Positions 1 to 10,602 of a stretch of 64,000 bases of DNA are shown here, one piece after another. This DNA is from Myotis daubentonii (Eukaryota; Chordata; Mammalia; Chiroptera; Vespertilionidae): positions 63,458,355-63,522,354 of the forward strand of contig NC_081851.1 in NCBI RefSeq assembly GCF_963259705.1, written 5' to 3'. The notes under the pieces were generated by a model that had not been told where the DNA came from, did no database searches, and saw nothing but the letters and a program-made list of their open reading frames with translations. A program made the translations under genes and the position numbers. Each line of letters starts with the position of its first letter. Position 1 is the first letter of the stretch.

Positions 1-1111
1 AAAAGGAAAAGGTGTAGGTAGTGATTCTGTCTTAGCTATCAACAGACCTTTGATAGACACGCTCATCTTTGTTGTCAGGCTGAAACCTTCTACAACATTC
101 TGGAACTGAGTGGAAAAAAACATTCTTCACACAGGGCTCATGAGTCCCTGAAGTCTTTATTGGTACTCAGCATACTTTCCCACTTTCATGAGAAGAAAAA
201 GATTTATATTAGAAACTGTAGTGAAAAATGTCTACTTCAAATGCACTCAAAAGACTTTCCAGTTGTTTTATTGCAATTCCGGGCATCCTCACGTCACTGA
301 AATAACTTGGGCTGAGCAAGGTAGACAGTCCTCTAAATCTGTGGGAGGCTACCTTGAAAAAGACGATGGGAATATAAATAGGCGCTATTCTGCTGTTGTT
401 ATTCATGTTACAGTCAGAGCTTCCTAGTTGTAAGTTACTACTAAGTAGGTGTAAATATCTGAGCAGCAATGAAAGATGAGTACCTACCATATATCTGTAC
501 CCTGTAATTCCACACTTATAATTCAAGCACAAGGTCAATAGGGCCAAATATATCAATATTCACATTTTCTACATACAAATATATTAAAATTTTAGTAAAC
601 AACCTTTCAGTGCCATAGTAAATAAAATAAAAGTCTTACCGGATGTTTAAAATAATTGTAAAGCTAGAAGTTACTTCCAACGAGAAATACTGATTTGAAA
701 ATTTACAGAAGATATTAATTTTATATCAAAATTAAAATGAATTATCAAAAATAGTTAAATATTTTCAAATGGATGACCCATAGCCATACCTGAATTCTGA
801 GTCCCTTCTTTTTACTATTGGTTATTCTTCTCTGAAAGGAAGATGGCTGTAGCAATCTTCACATATACATATACATATCTGCATGCCTGCATGAGAATGA
901 ATGCTCGAAATTACTAGGGTAAGCACATAGTCTCAAACATATATGACAAAATATGTCAAAAATATATATAGTCTATAGCACATACTTCAGGCACCATCCT
1001 TTTAAACATAAATTGTATTTTCTTTGTTCATTACTACAATTATGGCCTTCTGCAACAGATGGGAGGATATAGTATAAATGATTTAAGGGGCTTATGACTA
1101 GAGATCCTAGA
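1..1111. other. Unassigned AT-rich single-copy DNA
   Basis: No repeat family, RNA gene or credible exon is recognised here. The short open frames on both strands show no domain, signal peptide or biased composition and are expected by chance. A small run of alternating purine-pyrimidine (catata-type) sequence lies near 865-885. The base composition matches the quiet intervals elsewhere in the window. Confidence 0.5.
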
Positions 1112-1121
1112 GATGAAGTTT

Positions 1122-1345
1122 GTTTTTTTATTGTATTTTATTTTTTATTTACTTCAGAAAGGAAGGGAGAGGCAGAGAGAGATGGAAACATCAGTGATGA
1201 GAGAGAATCATTGATCTGTTGCCTCCTGCACACCCCTCTCTGGGGATCTAACCCGCAACCCAGGCATGTGCCCTGATAGGGAATCTAAACGTGACCTCCT
1301 GGTTCATGGGTCAATGCGCAGCTGCTGAGCCACACCTGCTGGGCC
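1122..1345 (-). mobile_element. Ves SINE (gaaccaggaggtc-type head), reverse orientation
   Basis: This is a tRNA-derived SINE read on the minus strand. The T-rich start on the plus strand is its A-rich tail, followed by the GA-rich block and the gcctcctgcacacc core. The tRNA-like head lies at the right end (gctgctgagccacacc, the complement of the tggctcagcagc A-box region). A 10-bp direct repeat, gatgaagttt, lies at 1112-1121 and again at 1350-1359, which is the expected TSD from L1-driven insertion. It belongs to the subgroup whose head reads as a tggttgagc / gaaccaggaggtc variant. The copy is diverged and non-coding. Confidence 0.92.
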
Positions 1346-1359
1346 TGGTGATGAAGTTT

Positions 1360-1821
1360 TGATGACCCGAATCTTTTCTGTTTGGTAAATGAAAATGCAG
1401 CTTTACATTTGGGTTTAATACTAGTTGAATCATTCCACATTATCTTTGCCTCAAAGTTCCTTTTGCTTAAAGGAAATAAAACAATCACTGTACCTGGCTG
1501 AGGACGTCTGATGAACTCTCGTCATTTTGTCTCTTGGAAGAGAGAAAAAATAAGAGGCCAGGACTGGCTCCAATCATGACGTAGGGGAACATAGTCTTTG
1601 GTGTTCTTCTCTGGCTGTTCTAAGTGTTTCCTTGTCTCTTTCATGCCAATCCAATGGATCAAGGGAAACGTTCAATAGGAGGAATGAGAGATGATGCTGT
1701 GCAGGGAAAACAGCACATAATTGTTCATTGAAGTGCTTAGGAAGTAAGGCTGAGGCCATAGAGAAGTCAGAAAATTATCAGAAACCCATTCCAAGTAATA
1801 ATAACACCAAAATGCTTCCAA
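1360..1821. other. Unassigned sequence between Ves and MIR
   Basis: Nothing recognisable is present. It has a normal mixed composition and no inverted termini or TSD pair. The minus-strand 61-codon frame at 1574-1759 has no recognisable feature. Confidence 0.45.
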
Positions 1822-2052
1822 GCAGCTGATTACTTTCCAGGCAGCATTCCAAGCGCTTTACATATATTAACTTATTTAATACTCATGACCACCCTATGAT
1901 TAAGTTATCATTTTCACTCACATTTTATAAGTGAGGAAAAGAGCCCAGTAGTTAAAAGCTCATGCACGGAATAAATGAGAGAATTTGTATTTGAACCCAG
2001 ACAGGCTGGTATTAGAGCCCTTGGGTTTATCCACTACACAGTGTTGCTCCTA
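1822..2052 (-). repeat. MIR SINE, near full length, minus strand
   Basis: The segment follows the reverse complement of the MIR consensus. It has gcgctttacatatattaact near 1853-1872, then an A-rich linker, tttataagtgaggaaaagag near 1923, and gtatttgaacccagacaggc near 1987, which is the complement of the tRNA-like B-box region. It finishes with a ccactacac-type head near 2030. MIRs are ancient mammal-wide tRNA/L2-tailed SINEs. This one is diverged and inert. Confidence 0.85.
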
Positions 2053-2625
2053 ATGGGGCCTCGTCAATGTCAGCATTAACACTACTATAGAGGAGAACAC
2101 GATCAGACCACTAATTAGCAACAAGCAGGCTCAAAACATAAAAAACCCCAGCAATCTGTAGGATTGAGGGCATAAAAAAAGGAAAACATATAATTGTGCA
2201 AGCACAGGGCCTGCCATAAAATAAACACTAATTATCTTTTGAATCAATAATGAAAAAATAATCATCCACGCTGCATCCTGGGATGAGATCACCACTTTCT
2301 CCTTCATCCCTGTGAGACTGTCACCCCATGGGAACCATTCCTGAGGAGCAGAATCTCTGAGAATCGCACACCTGCCCATCAGGTTCACCAGGCTGTAGGG
2401 TGGGATGGAGGCTGCTTCCATTTACATCCGTTAATATTCCTCCTGCATGCTAGAACCCCAACCTTCTAGATGTTTCTCTGGAATCTCTAGATACCCAACG
2501 CTTTCCCACTACTCCTTGCTCTTCAGAAGCTCAGTCAGCAAGTGCCAGGCCCTGCTGTGCATCATGACCATGGTTTTTGAACAAGAGAGAACCCTGCTCT
2601 TGCACTAATGTTTCTATTTAAGAGA
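2053..2625. other. Unassigned single-copy sequence
   Basis: No recognisable element was found. The 96-codon minus-strand frame at 2131-2421 has a hydrophobic end but no start context, no homologue I recognise and no partner exon, so it is not called. Confidence 0.45.
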
Positions 2626-2921
2626 TGAAAGGAAGAAGGAAGGAGGAAGAAGGAAGGAAGGAAGGAAGGAAGGAAGGAAGGAAGGAAGGAAGGAAGGAAG
2701 GAAGGAAGGAAGGAAGGAAGGAAAGAAGAAAGGAAGGAAGGAAGGAAGGAAGGAAGGAAGGAAGGAAGGAAGGAAGGAAGGAAGGGAAGGAGGGAAGGGG
2801 GAAGGAAGGAAGGAAGAAGGAAGGAAGGAAGGAAGGAAGGAAGGAAGGAAGGAAGGAAGGAAGGAAGGAAGGAAGGGAGGGAGGGAGAGAGGGAGGAAGG
2901 GGGGAAGGGGGGAAGAAAGGA
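2626..2921. repeat. (GGAA)n / (GAAG)n tetranucleotide microsatellite
   Basis: This is a nearly 300-bp purine tract dominated by ggaa units. It has interruptions near 2723-2732 (gaaagaag), 2784-2812 (ggaggg, ggggg) and a G-richer tail after 2875. The long open frames on both strands (a Lys/Glu/Gly/Arg-type repeat on plus, a Leu/Pro/Ser/Phe repeat on minus) are artefacts of the tetranucleotide and not genes. Tandem GGAA matches the ETS-factor core site, but a regulatory role here is only a possibility. Confidence 0.97.
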
Positions 2922-3704
2922 ATTTAAAAGTTTCAAATATTGATAAAGCTCTGTGAATGAGATAAATTCATGTGATAAGAGAGCCATGAAGAGTTGGGAG
3001 ACTGACTTTGGCGGGGTCCTTTAGGAAGGCCTTTCTGAAGAGGTGATACTGAACTTCAGTCTTGATTTTCAGAGATAGTCATCTCAAGATCTGAAAGAAC
3101 AGACTTTCAGCACATGCCAGGGCCTATCACGCTGACTAATATTTTCAGGCTTTCTAGCATATTTTGAAGACTCTTTTCAGATGGGGAATTTCAGAATAAT
3201 ACGTTCAGCCTTCTGCAAAAGGGACCCTGAAAACTGGCTTTCTCAGCCTCCTTTGCATCTAAACACAAGCAGGTGACCGTGGTGCTACCAACCCAACTCC
3301 CAGCCCAGGCACAGGAGGCTTCAGTTCACAGGTGCTCAAGATAAGGAGACAGGATCTGCCTGGGGTCATCATTCTGCTGCAAGGTTTGGGCCTGAGCGGT
3401 CGAGTTGGGGATAGTGTTAGCTGCCAGGTAGATTTTCTGCTCTAAAAGTGTAAACAGTGCAGGCGCAGGCTGCCATAGCAGCCAGACAGCAATCCGATTT
3501 CTGGTGCCAATGCAAACAGCATCGGTTGCACTTTTTTTTCATTGTATCAGTTCTCTGGCACAGTTTTCCCTATCATTTTTCAAAGCTTAGACTTAATCCT
3601 ATATCTACAGCGCTTCTAACAATCTGTGAGCCCAATATTCTTTACTGTTTAATTAACCAGAGTGAGATTCCACTGCTTGTTATTAAAAACTCTCAATGAA
3701 TTTA
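2922..3704. other. Mostly unassigned, with an L2-like segment
   Basis: Apart from the L2-like block at 3015-3125, listed separately, nothing is recognised. The 80-codon plus-strand frame at 3457-3699 has no identifiable domain. Confidence 0.4.
3015..3125 (-). repeat. Probable LINE L2 fragment
   Basis: The pattern aggaaggcctttctgaagag, then gtgatactgaacttcagtct, then a segment ending in cacatgccagggcct, follows the order of the conserved L2 3' region as seen on its complementary strand. It is short and diverged. A MIR-like or unrelated origin cannot be excluded. Confidence 0.45.
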
Positions 3705-3830
3705 TGAACTTATATGCATAGCCCATAGACATGGACAATAGTTTGGTGAAACCGTGGGAGTGGGGTGGGTATGGGCTGGGCAGATGGGTGGAAGGGGTCG
3801 GGGGGGGGGGCAGGGGAAAAAAAAAAGAGT
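3705..3830 (+). mobile_element. Bat L1 3' UTR fragment
   Basis: The sequence gcatagcccatagacatgga, followed by caatagtttggtgaaa, a G-rich run with a 10-G tract near 3799, and an A-run, is the same layout as the L1 3' UTR at 46796-46945. It is also the complement of the one in the L1 at 31192. It is a severely 5'-truncated insertion with no coding remnant. Confidence 0.75.
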
Positions 3831-3984
3831 AGACTTAGTTCAGGCACAATGTAAATGGGAATATGGCTCTGGTTTTTCTCCAGCCTGAGTATCCTACTAG
3901 TCCTGTCCTTTCTTATAGTCATTCATGTCTGACTTTAACTTTGCATCTTTCCTTTCCCCTAATTCTTTCAAAACGTATTTTCTA

Positions 3985-4205
3985 GCCTAGTTGGCGTGGC
4001 TCAGTGGTTGAGCGTCGACCTATGAACCAGGAGGTCACGGTTTGATTCCTGGTCAGGGCATATGCCCAGGTTTCGGGCTCCACTCCTAGTGTGGGGCATG
4101 CAGGAGGCAGCAGATCAATGATTCTCTCTCACCATTGATGATTCTCTCTCTCCCTCTCCCTTCCTCTCAGGCATCAAAGATAAAACAACAACAATAAAAA
4201 CCAAC
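3985..4205 (+). mobile_element. Ves SINE (gaaccaggaggtc-type head)
   Basis: The tRNA-like head is present (ggcgtggctcagtggttgag, then the B-box region ggtttgattcc), followed by the tgcaggaggcagcagatc core, the CT-rich block and an A-rich tail. The 9-bp repeat tattttcta at 3976-3984 and 4206-4214 is its TSD. The copy has a duplicated attctctctc segment near 4120-4150. Confidence 0.93.
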
Positions 4206-4214
4206 TATTTTCTA

Positions 4215-4687
4215 AGTATAACTCAGATAATGGTAAGGAAACAAATGTAAAGAGATCTCCTAACAAATCTTTCGTGTTTTCACATTTTCCCATAACACCT
4301 CTGTTACTGATCTAATATAAGAAAAAAAACCCTGTACTTCCTCCTTACTGGTCTTTCTCAGCCTCCTCTTGCCTTAAGTTGTGCCATTTCTTTCTAATTC
4401 CAAAGTGGGTGGGCAACACTGAGATTCATCAATGTTCCTTTCCCTTCTATACACCCTAAGAAAGGCAGTTCTGCTTTTCTGGAGTGGAGGATACAGGGCA
4501 GCACTCAGCTGGTGGGCTTTTACGCCTGCTTACAACTTCCTTTCCTGAGGTCCGAACTTCTTAGAAAACATGGCGCTCTTATGCAAGGCAGAGCCAGACA
4601 ATAATATTAACTCCCAACACGTGGAGAAATGTACAGGTATGGCCTATTTGCCAGGGTGGCGGTTATCATAAGTTTCATTCACCCCTG
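4215..4687. other. Unassigned sequence
   Basis: No element is recognised between the Ves TSD and the hAT terminus. No credible coding potential was seen. Confidence 0.45.
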
Positions 4688-4904
4688 CAGTGGTTCTCAA
4701 CCTTCTGGCCCTTTAAATACAGTTCCTCATGTTGTGGTGACCCCCAACCATAAAATTATTTTCGTTGCTACTTCATAACTGTAATGTTGCTACTGTTATG
4801 AATCATAATGTAAATATCTGATATGCAGGGTGGTCTTAGGCGACCCCTGTGAAAGGGTCGTTCGACTGCCAAAGGGGTCACGACCCACAGGTTGAGAACC
4901 GCTG
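4688..4904 (+). mobile_element. Non-autonomous hAT element (cagtggttctcaacc family)
   Basis: It has terminal inverted repeats: cagtggttctcaacc at the left and ggttgagaaccgctg at the right. The internal sequence closely matches the copies at 35238 and 54794. No transposase remains, so it would have moved only with an enzyme supplied in trans. Unlike those copies, the 8-bp flanks do not match (cacccctg against ccttaggg). One flank may have been altered by recombination or deletion after insertion. Confidence 0.9.
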
Positions 4905-6984
4905 CCTTAGGGAGAAGTAGAGGGTTCACACATCTGAACAGACAGAGTGACCTAAAGAAGCTTCATTCCCACAAACATCACCTAAACCCAGAAATGCTTG
5001 GTTTAGTTGTAACCCAGACATTTTACTATACCCATTAACTGGAACTACTTACCATTGATGTCTGATCACCACAGAGCAAAAGGACAACTGTTTTTAGACA
5101 TACACATACAGAATGCAGTTCATGGTGCTTATCTAGCAAAACCAGGAGCTCAAACGTTTAAAATACTGTAATAGACACCACTCTTTTTTTTTTTAACTGT
5201 GTCAGGGAACAATTTAGACACAGATAGTCATTGGCTTTTATAGAATGCGTAAACCAGTGATTTTCAAAGTTTTTAGCAGCTACCTACAGACAAACACAGC
5301 TCAGTATAGACAAAACTTTAACAACGTAGCCACCTGCAAAATTTAGACACATTTATAAAAATAAAACAAAGGTGTCACAAATTCATTCTTATCCTCAGAG
5401 AGTAGAATTAACTTGATATGTTCTATTGTTTTCATTTAGGGAAAGTATAGTTTACTTAATTCAAGACCCAATGTGGAGTCAAGCGCTGCGATCTGAAAAG
5501 CACTACTTGGAACTCTGCCTCTGGTATAGTACCGGTCAGATCCCTTTGCAGACTGGCCAAGGAACCATAGCTTCAGGTCATGCTGTCTGTAGAAGGAAAA
5601 CATTTACAATGTCTAAACAGTCACTGGCCAACAACTTGCACAACTCAGTTTAGGCATCAATTGTGGTCAGGCTATTTCTTAACAACGCCCATTTTTAAAC
5701 AATGTATAACTATAGTTCTCTGCCTTTCCATGTCACTCAGACTTGGAGAGCAACTCAGAATAGAAGCTTTAACTTCTCTATTTAGTGTCTCACTAAGATT
5801 GTCCCTGTTCACAGCTTTTCTTTTCTGGGGCATAGAAAACAGAGAAAAGGTTAAATCTAACATCTATGTCTAAACTGCAGGAAATAAAAGAATGCTGTAG
5901 GAAAATATTTTCAGAAATTCACTTCTAAAGTGTGATAATTTTTAGATAACAATTTGAACCACATTTAATAACAGTTTTGCACTATTTTACACTTACTCTT
6001 AGCAGCAGAGGAGTTAACAAAACATTTATTTTTATCTAAATGATATTCTTTTAATAAACCTTGTGAAATAGTCATTAAAAGTCTCACATGTTTAGAAAGA
6101 ACAGTGCATTAATAGGAATGCAATTAAGTACTTATTGTTTTTGTCATTTAAAGTAAGTTAACCAGATGGCATGAAATCTTCCAAAAGAGATTTTAAACAA
6201 ACAATAGACATCTAATTAATATGCACCCGTTAACTCATTTAATATGTAGTAACTAGCTCATTAAACTTAAAGTAAATACTTATTTGAGATGAATTGTATA
6301 TTCCTTTTTACATTTATTTTGCTTGACTGTTCACATGATTAATGGTGATTTTGAAAGTTAAAACATTTACAAATATAGATGTTCTGTATTTTTTCATCCA
6401 ATCTTAAAATGGGACTTGATATTGATTTCATTGAAAGTGAAGAATTCAATAACTCATATAATAATAATAGTAGCAACAACTGAAATATTTTTAACACTTT
6501 ATTTAAACTTAAATATTAAATTAAAAATACTTATTAATATAATAAGCAAATAGTGATTTTTCATCGATAAGTACAATAACATGAATCACACAGTAATAAT
6601 TCCAGGCAGTTTTAAATAATTATTAAACTTCCTTATTTATACTCCTATGCTTTATAGCAAAATTGGGCCATATACCTTTGACCCTTTATCTGATGAGATG
6701 ATAATTTTTGTCATTTGATTAAAATGAACATGAAGTGGAGACAGAAGAGGAGAATACAGGCCTAACTAGATATATCACTCAGGGTTATATGAACAATTTA
6801 CATGAAGTAGATCTCTCAGACAGAGCATTTAACATCCATGATGATAGCCTGCTTGTTTCCACAACTCTTAAGATTTTAGGTTTTTGTTTTGTTTGTTTTT
6901 TTTTAAATAAATTCAAGGCATACAGTTTATGTATACTATTGCAATTAAGTTTTTATTAGTTTAAAATAGGTTATTATATTTTAT
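4905..6984. other. Long AT-rich single-copy interval
   Basis: About 2 kb of AT-rich sequence, especially from 5890 on, with no recognised repeat. The frames at 5426-5653 and 5580-5873 have no recognisable domains and overlap each other in different phases. An AT-rich stretch this free of repeats may contain conserved non-coding elements, but that needs cross-species alignment. Confidence 0.45.
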
Positions 6985-8220
6985 GTAAGCTTCATGGTAA
7001 CCACAAAGGAAAAATCTATAGTAATTACACAAAAGATTATGATAAAGGAATCTAAGCATACCAGTACAAAGAATCATAAAATCACAAAAGAAGACTGCAA
7101 GAGAAGAATTAAGAGGCAATGTATTTATAAAACAGTCAGAAAACAATTAACAAAGTGCCAATACTAAGCCCTTACCTATCAATAATTACTTTAATTGTAA
7201 ATGAGTTAAATTCTCCAATCAAAATACATAGAATGACTGAATGAATAAAAACAAGATCCAATAATATGCTGCCTATAAGACACTCACTTTAGCTTGACAA
7301 ACACAGTCTGAGAGTGAATTTTTAGCAAATTGTAACCAAAAAAAGGAGGGGTAACTATACTTATACCATATAAAATAGACTGTCAGCTGAAAATGATCAA
7401 AAGAGGTACATAAGGCCATTATGTAACGATAAAGGGATCAATCCATCAAGAGGATATAGCAATTGTAAATAATTATGTGCTCAATATCATAGTACTATTA
7501 TATATATACTAGTATATAAAGTGCATACTAACAGAATTTGAAGGATAAATAAACAGCAATACATGCCCTGACCAGTTTGGCTCAGTGGATAGACCGTCAG
7601 CCTGTGGACTGAAAGGTCCCAGGTTCGATGCCAGTCAAGGGCATGTACCTTGGTTGCAGGCAACATCCCCAGTGGGGGGTGTGCAGGAGGCAGCTGATCG
7701 ATGTTTCTCTCTCATCGATGTTTCTAACTCTCTATCCCTCTCCCTTCCTCTCTGTAAAAAAATCAATAAAATATATTTTAAAAAATAAACAGCAATACAA
7801 TAATATTGGGGGACTGTATTACCCCATTTTCAACAATGAATAGATCATTCAGACAGAGAATTAATAAAGAAACAGTGAATTTGAGCAATCCTATTGGACA
7901 GATAGACCTAAGAGACATATTTATAACATAGAGTATTATTTATCCATAAAAAAGTAAGAAATCCCGCCTTTTGTGAAAGTGCATATGAAACTTGATATTT
8001 TTATTGTATATATTCTAAGTAAAATAACTCAGAGAAAGATAAACATTCTATAATCTCACTTACACATGGAATCTAAAAACTTTACACTCATACAGTAGAA
8101 ATAGAATAGACTAGTAGCTACTAACTTCCCCAAAATACAGAAATATTATGAGGCATGTGCTCTACATAACAAAATGGTTTAGAAAATATTGTCATAGATA
8201 CAGGGTAGTTAATGTTCTTC
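6985..8220 (+). mobile_element. Old L1 element, internally deleted and split by a Ves SINE
   Basis: From 6985 the sequence tracks the ORF2 5' half of an old L1. Landmarks are ggtaaccacaaaggaaaaat, then acaattaacaaagtgccaat, atatgctgcctataagacac near 7267, and gggggactgtattacccc near 7809 (the GDFNTP-type endonuclease region, mutated). After about 7935 it jumps to the 3' end region (tatttatccataaaaaagta, then atctcacttacacatgg), so most of the reverse-transcriptase part is deleted. A Ves SINE interrupts it at 7564-7782. Frames are broken throughout. Confidence 0.8.
7564..7782 (+). mobile_element. Ves SINE (gtttggctcagtggatag-type) inside old L1
   Basis: The copy is full length: head tttggctcagtggatagacc, B-box region ggttcgatgcc, core ggtgtgcaggaggcagctga, doubled ttctctctcatcgatgtttct motif and an aatcaataaaatat tail. 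A 17-bp TSD (aaataaacagcaataca) flanks it at 7547-7563 and 7783-7799. Because the TSD is host L1 sequence, this insertion is younger than the L1. Confidence 0.96.
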
Positions 8221-8335
8221 TGCGTATAATCTCATGCCATTGACTTAATTTTGCTACCATTAGCATCTTATTCAGTCTTTATTTTATTAAGCATATCAAT
8301 GCCCAAATGCTAAAGCTTAATGCTTCTTTACATTT

Positions 8336-8548
8336 TTTTATAAAAAATATATATCTTTATTGATTTCATAGAGGGAAAGAGAGATAGAAACATACATGAT
8401 GAAAGAGGATTATGGATCAGCTGCCTCCTACACACCCCGCATGGAGGACGAAGCCTGCAACCTGGGCATACATCCTGACAGGGTTCAAACCCCATGACCT
8501 CCTGCTTCATAGGTCGATGCTCAACCACTGAGCCACGCTGTCAGGGCT
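8336..8548 (-). mobile_element. Ves SINE (gaaccaggaggtc-type), reverse orientation
   Basis: On the plus strand it runs from an A/T-rich tail through the GA block and ggatcagctgcctcctacac to the head complement aaccactgagccacgctg. The flanks share an imperfect tttacatttt / tatacatttt repeat near 8328-8337 and 8552-8561, which is a likely eroded TSD. Confidence 0.92.
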
Positions 8549-9679
8549 CCTTATACATTTTCAATTCAGAAGCATCTTCATAAAATTTAAGCCTCCTAGA
8601 GTCTTAAAAATATTTTACCAGGGTAATTGAAGTCACTCTTTATATCATTAGAAATGAAGTCAGATCAGCAAGAATTCTCTAAGCAATATATCTAGTGTTC
8701 TGTGGTGTTCAAGTAAGCAGAAACCATAAGTGGCTTTCTTTAGCTCATAACTTTTAACTAGAAAAAGAAGTTATGTTGGCTTGATACAATAGGAGATTTC
8801 TATAAGGCAGTAAATAGTCAAAAATTAGCATTATAATGGCATATGGAATACAGGGACACTGAGCCCATTAAAACACCTACATGACATGTCTAGTTTATGG
8901 GATTCACATTAACTGCAGAAGGACATGGTTGTAAGATATACGTGAAATCTTTAGTATCCGCCTGCCTACTTAGAAGAACAGTAGACTAAATCCTGGAATT
9001 ATGGTGCCCATATTCTTCCATGTATTTATTCTTCAGGTCTTAGACTTAGCAAAATTATACTCAGCATGGTTTATTGTAATTTACTCCTGAATTCTAAGAC
9101 ACAAGGACAATCATCAAATAAATAACAAAAATCTATTGCAATGGATATATACAAATAAAATATGCATTGATAAGTAAATAATAAAAACATCATTGATTCA
9201 CTCAATTTTTCATTTAAATAAATCTTACTAAATTGTCTGTAAAATCTCATTTTTTAAAAGAAGTAAAGTTTTACCTTATTTCTCAAACATTCAAATTTGA
9301 AACTCTAAAAAATATTTTTAAAGGAGAGGATAATTTGCTATATGATCACCAAAGTTACTTTTAATTAACCAGTTAGTTATATAGGCATTTAAATGTTTTA
9401 ATTAAAAAAACTCCATTGCTTATGTGTTAAAAAGAGAGAGATATTACTAAAGTGAACTAAGCCTTTATTTTTTAAGTTACAAGATTCAATCACATTCTCA
9501 TTTTTAAACAGATTGCTTTTGAATATTATTCCGTTCAATTGTTATAAAGTGTATGTGAGGATAATGCCTACTGTTCTGCCAGTATTTCTAATCCTATGAG
9601 GCCCTTTGTGTATCATCCTTTCAGCAAGAAAACCAGCAAGGTCTGGTCTCCTAGCCCATGAGATAAGCTGTAGGACTTC
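8549..9679. other. Unassigned AT-rich DNA before a solo LTR
   Basis: No repeat family is recognised. Composition is AT-rich, with several short poly-A/T runs and no credible gene. Confidence 0.45.
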
Positions 9680-9685
9680 GTGAGT

Positions 9686-10229
9686 TGTTGGGGTCCAGCC
9701 CCAGCAGGTCCAGGGGTTCCCAAAGGTGTGGACGGAGTCAGCAAAGAAGGAATGACACTGAGACAGCATTCAGTTGATCAGCAGCCTAGCCAGGTTCTCT
9801 AGCCAGGTTCTAGCCAGGATCTCCAGCCAGGTTCTCCAGCCAGGCTCTATGTTTATTGTCTTGTTACATCTGTATTTATACCAGTTGATTTTAATCCTAT
9901 CAATTTCTATTCCAAAGGTTAGGGCATTTCTTATCTCCATTCCAGGAAGTAAAGATTATGCAGCTTAAACGTGATTGTTTGTAGTTAAAGTGATTAACTA
10001 CCCACCTGGCACTTAGTTAAGGGGTTTTATTCCCTCCCTAACTTCAGGGAAAAATCTTCACCTGGGGAAACAACCTTTCTCGGGGAGGTGGTCCTGTTTA
10101 AAACACATAGCGTTAAGAGGGGGAGCAAACATATGCCAAATACGCCAGGTCCCTTGAAACATAAGCTGTGCAGATGTTTCTTCCCAGCAGTGATTGTGTC
10201 AAGCAGCAAGGGTGGACCGGCTTCCGGCA
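9686..10229 (-). mobile_element. Solo LTR of an endogenous retrovirus (class II-like)
   Basis: A 544-bp block has LTR boundaries on the minus strand: it starts tgccggaagccggtcc (10229 inward) and ends ggggctggaccccaaca (9686). A 6-bp direct repeat gtgagt lies at 9680-9685 and 10230-10235. A 6-bp duplication is typical of class II (betaretrovirus-like) integrases. On the minus strand a TATA-like tataaatac (9872-9880) is closely followed by aataaa (9852-9857). Five short agccagg-centred repeats lie at 9787-9847. No gag/pol/env is attached, so it is a product of LTR-LTR recombination. It encodes no protein. Confidence 0.9.
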
Positions 10230-10235
10230 GTGAGT

Positions 10236-10508
10236 ATAATGATGAATTGGACCACACATCCTCAAAAAGAATCACTGCTGAGTGACTATTAACAGATATT
10301 CATGTGTAGTATATATTCCACAAACAGGTAACATGTGTGTTACAATAAAATTGTTATACTACCACCTAATTTGAGTAGAAGTTTTTCAAGTGAACACTTA
10401 CACCTATTTAAAATGTAAAGCTGCTGTTCAGTTCCCAAGTCTTTAACTTATCTCTATCAAAAAACATTGACCAATAGTCTCCTATGCATGTCAAAAAGGA
10501 AGGGTACT
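10236..10508. other. Unassigned flank of the solo LTR
   Basis: Single-copy-looking DNA that would have been contiguous with the sequence left of 9680 before LTR insertion. Nothing else is seen. Confidence 0.4.
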
Positions 10509-10517
10509 ATATCTATC

Positions 10518-10561
<44 letters not shown>

Positions 10562-10602
10562 CTCTATCGTCATCTATCTATTCATCCATCCAACCATCCA
10601 TC
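10509..10602. repeat. (ATCT)n microsatellite decaying to (ATCC)n
   Basis: An uninterrupted tatc/atct array covers about 10517-10560. It continues through tctctatcgtcatctatc into ttcatccatccaaccatcc. The pure core suggests it is length-variable. Confidence 0.96.

Noticed and set aside
2562..2987. Long open frames on both strands (141 and 100 codons)
   Set aside because: They are the translation of a GGAA microsatellite in two directions. The residues repeat with the tetranucleotide.
7564..7843. tRNA-like sequence (A- and B-box motifs) as a tRNA gene
   Set aside because: The A- and B-box-like motifs belong to a Ves SINE head. There is no cloverleaf, and the SINE body and tail follow. The same applies to all other Ves copies.
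9787..9847. Short repeats as a CRISPR array
   Set aside because: Units are 11-15 bp with no true spacers, and they lie within a retroviral LTR of a mammalian genome.
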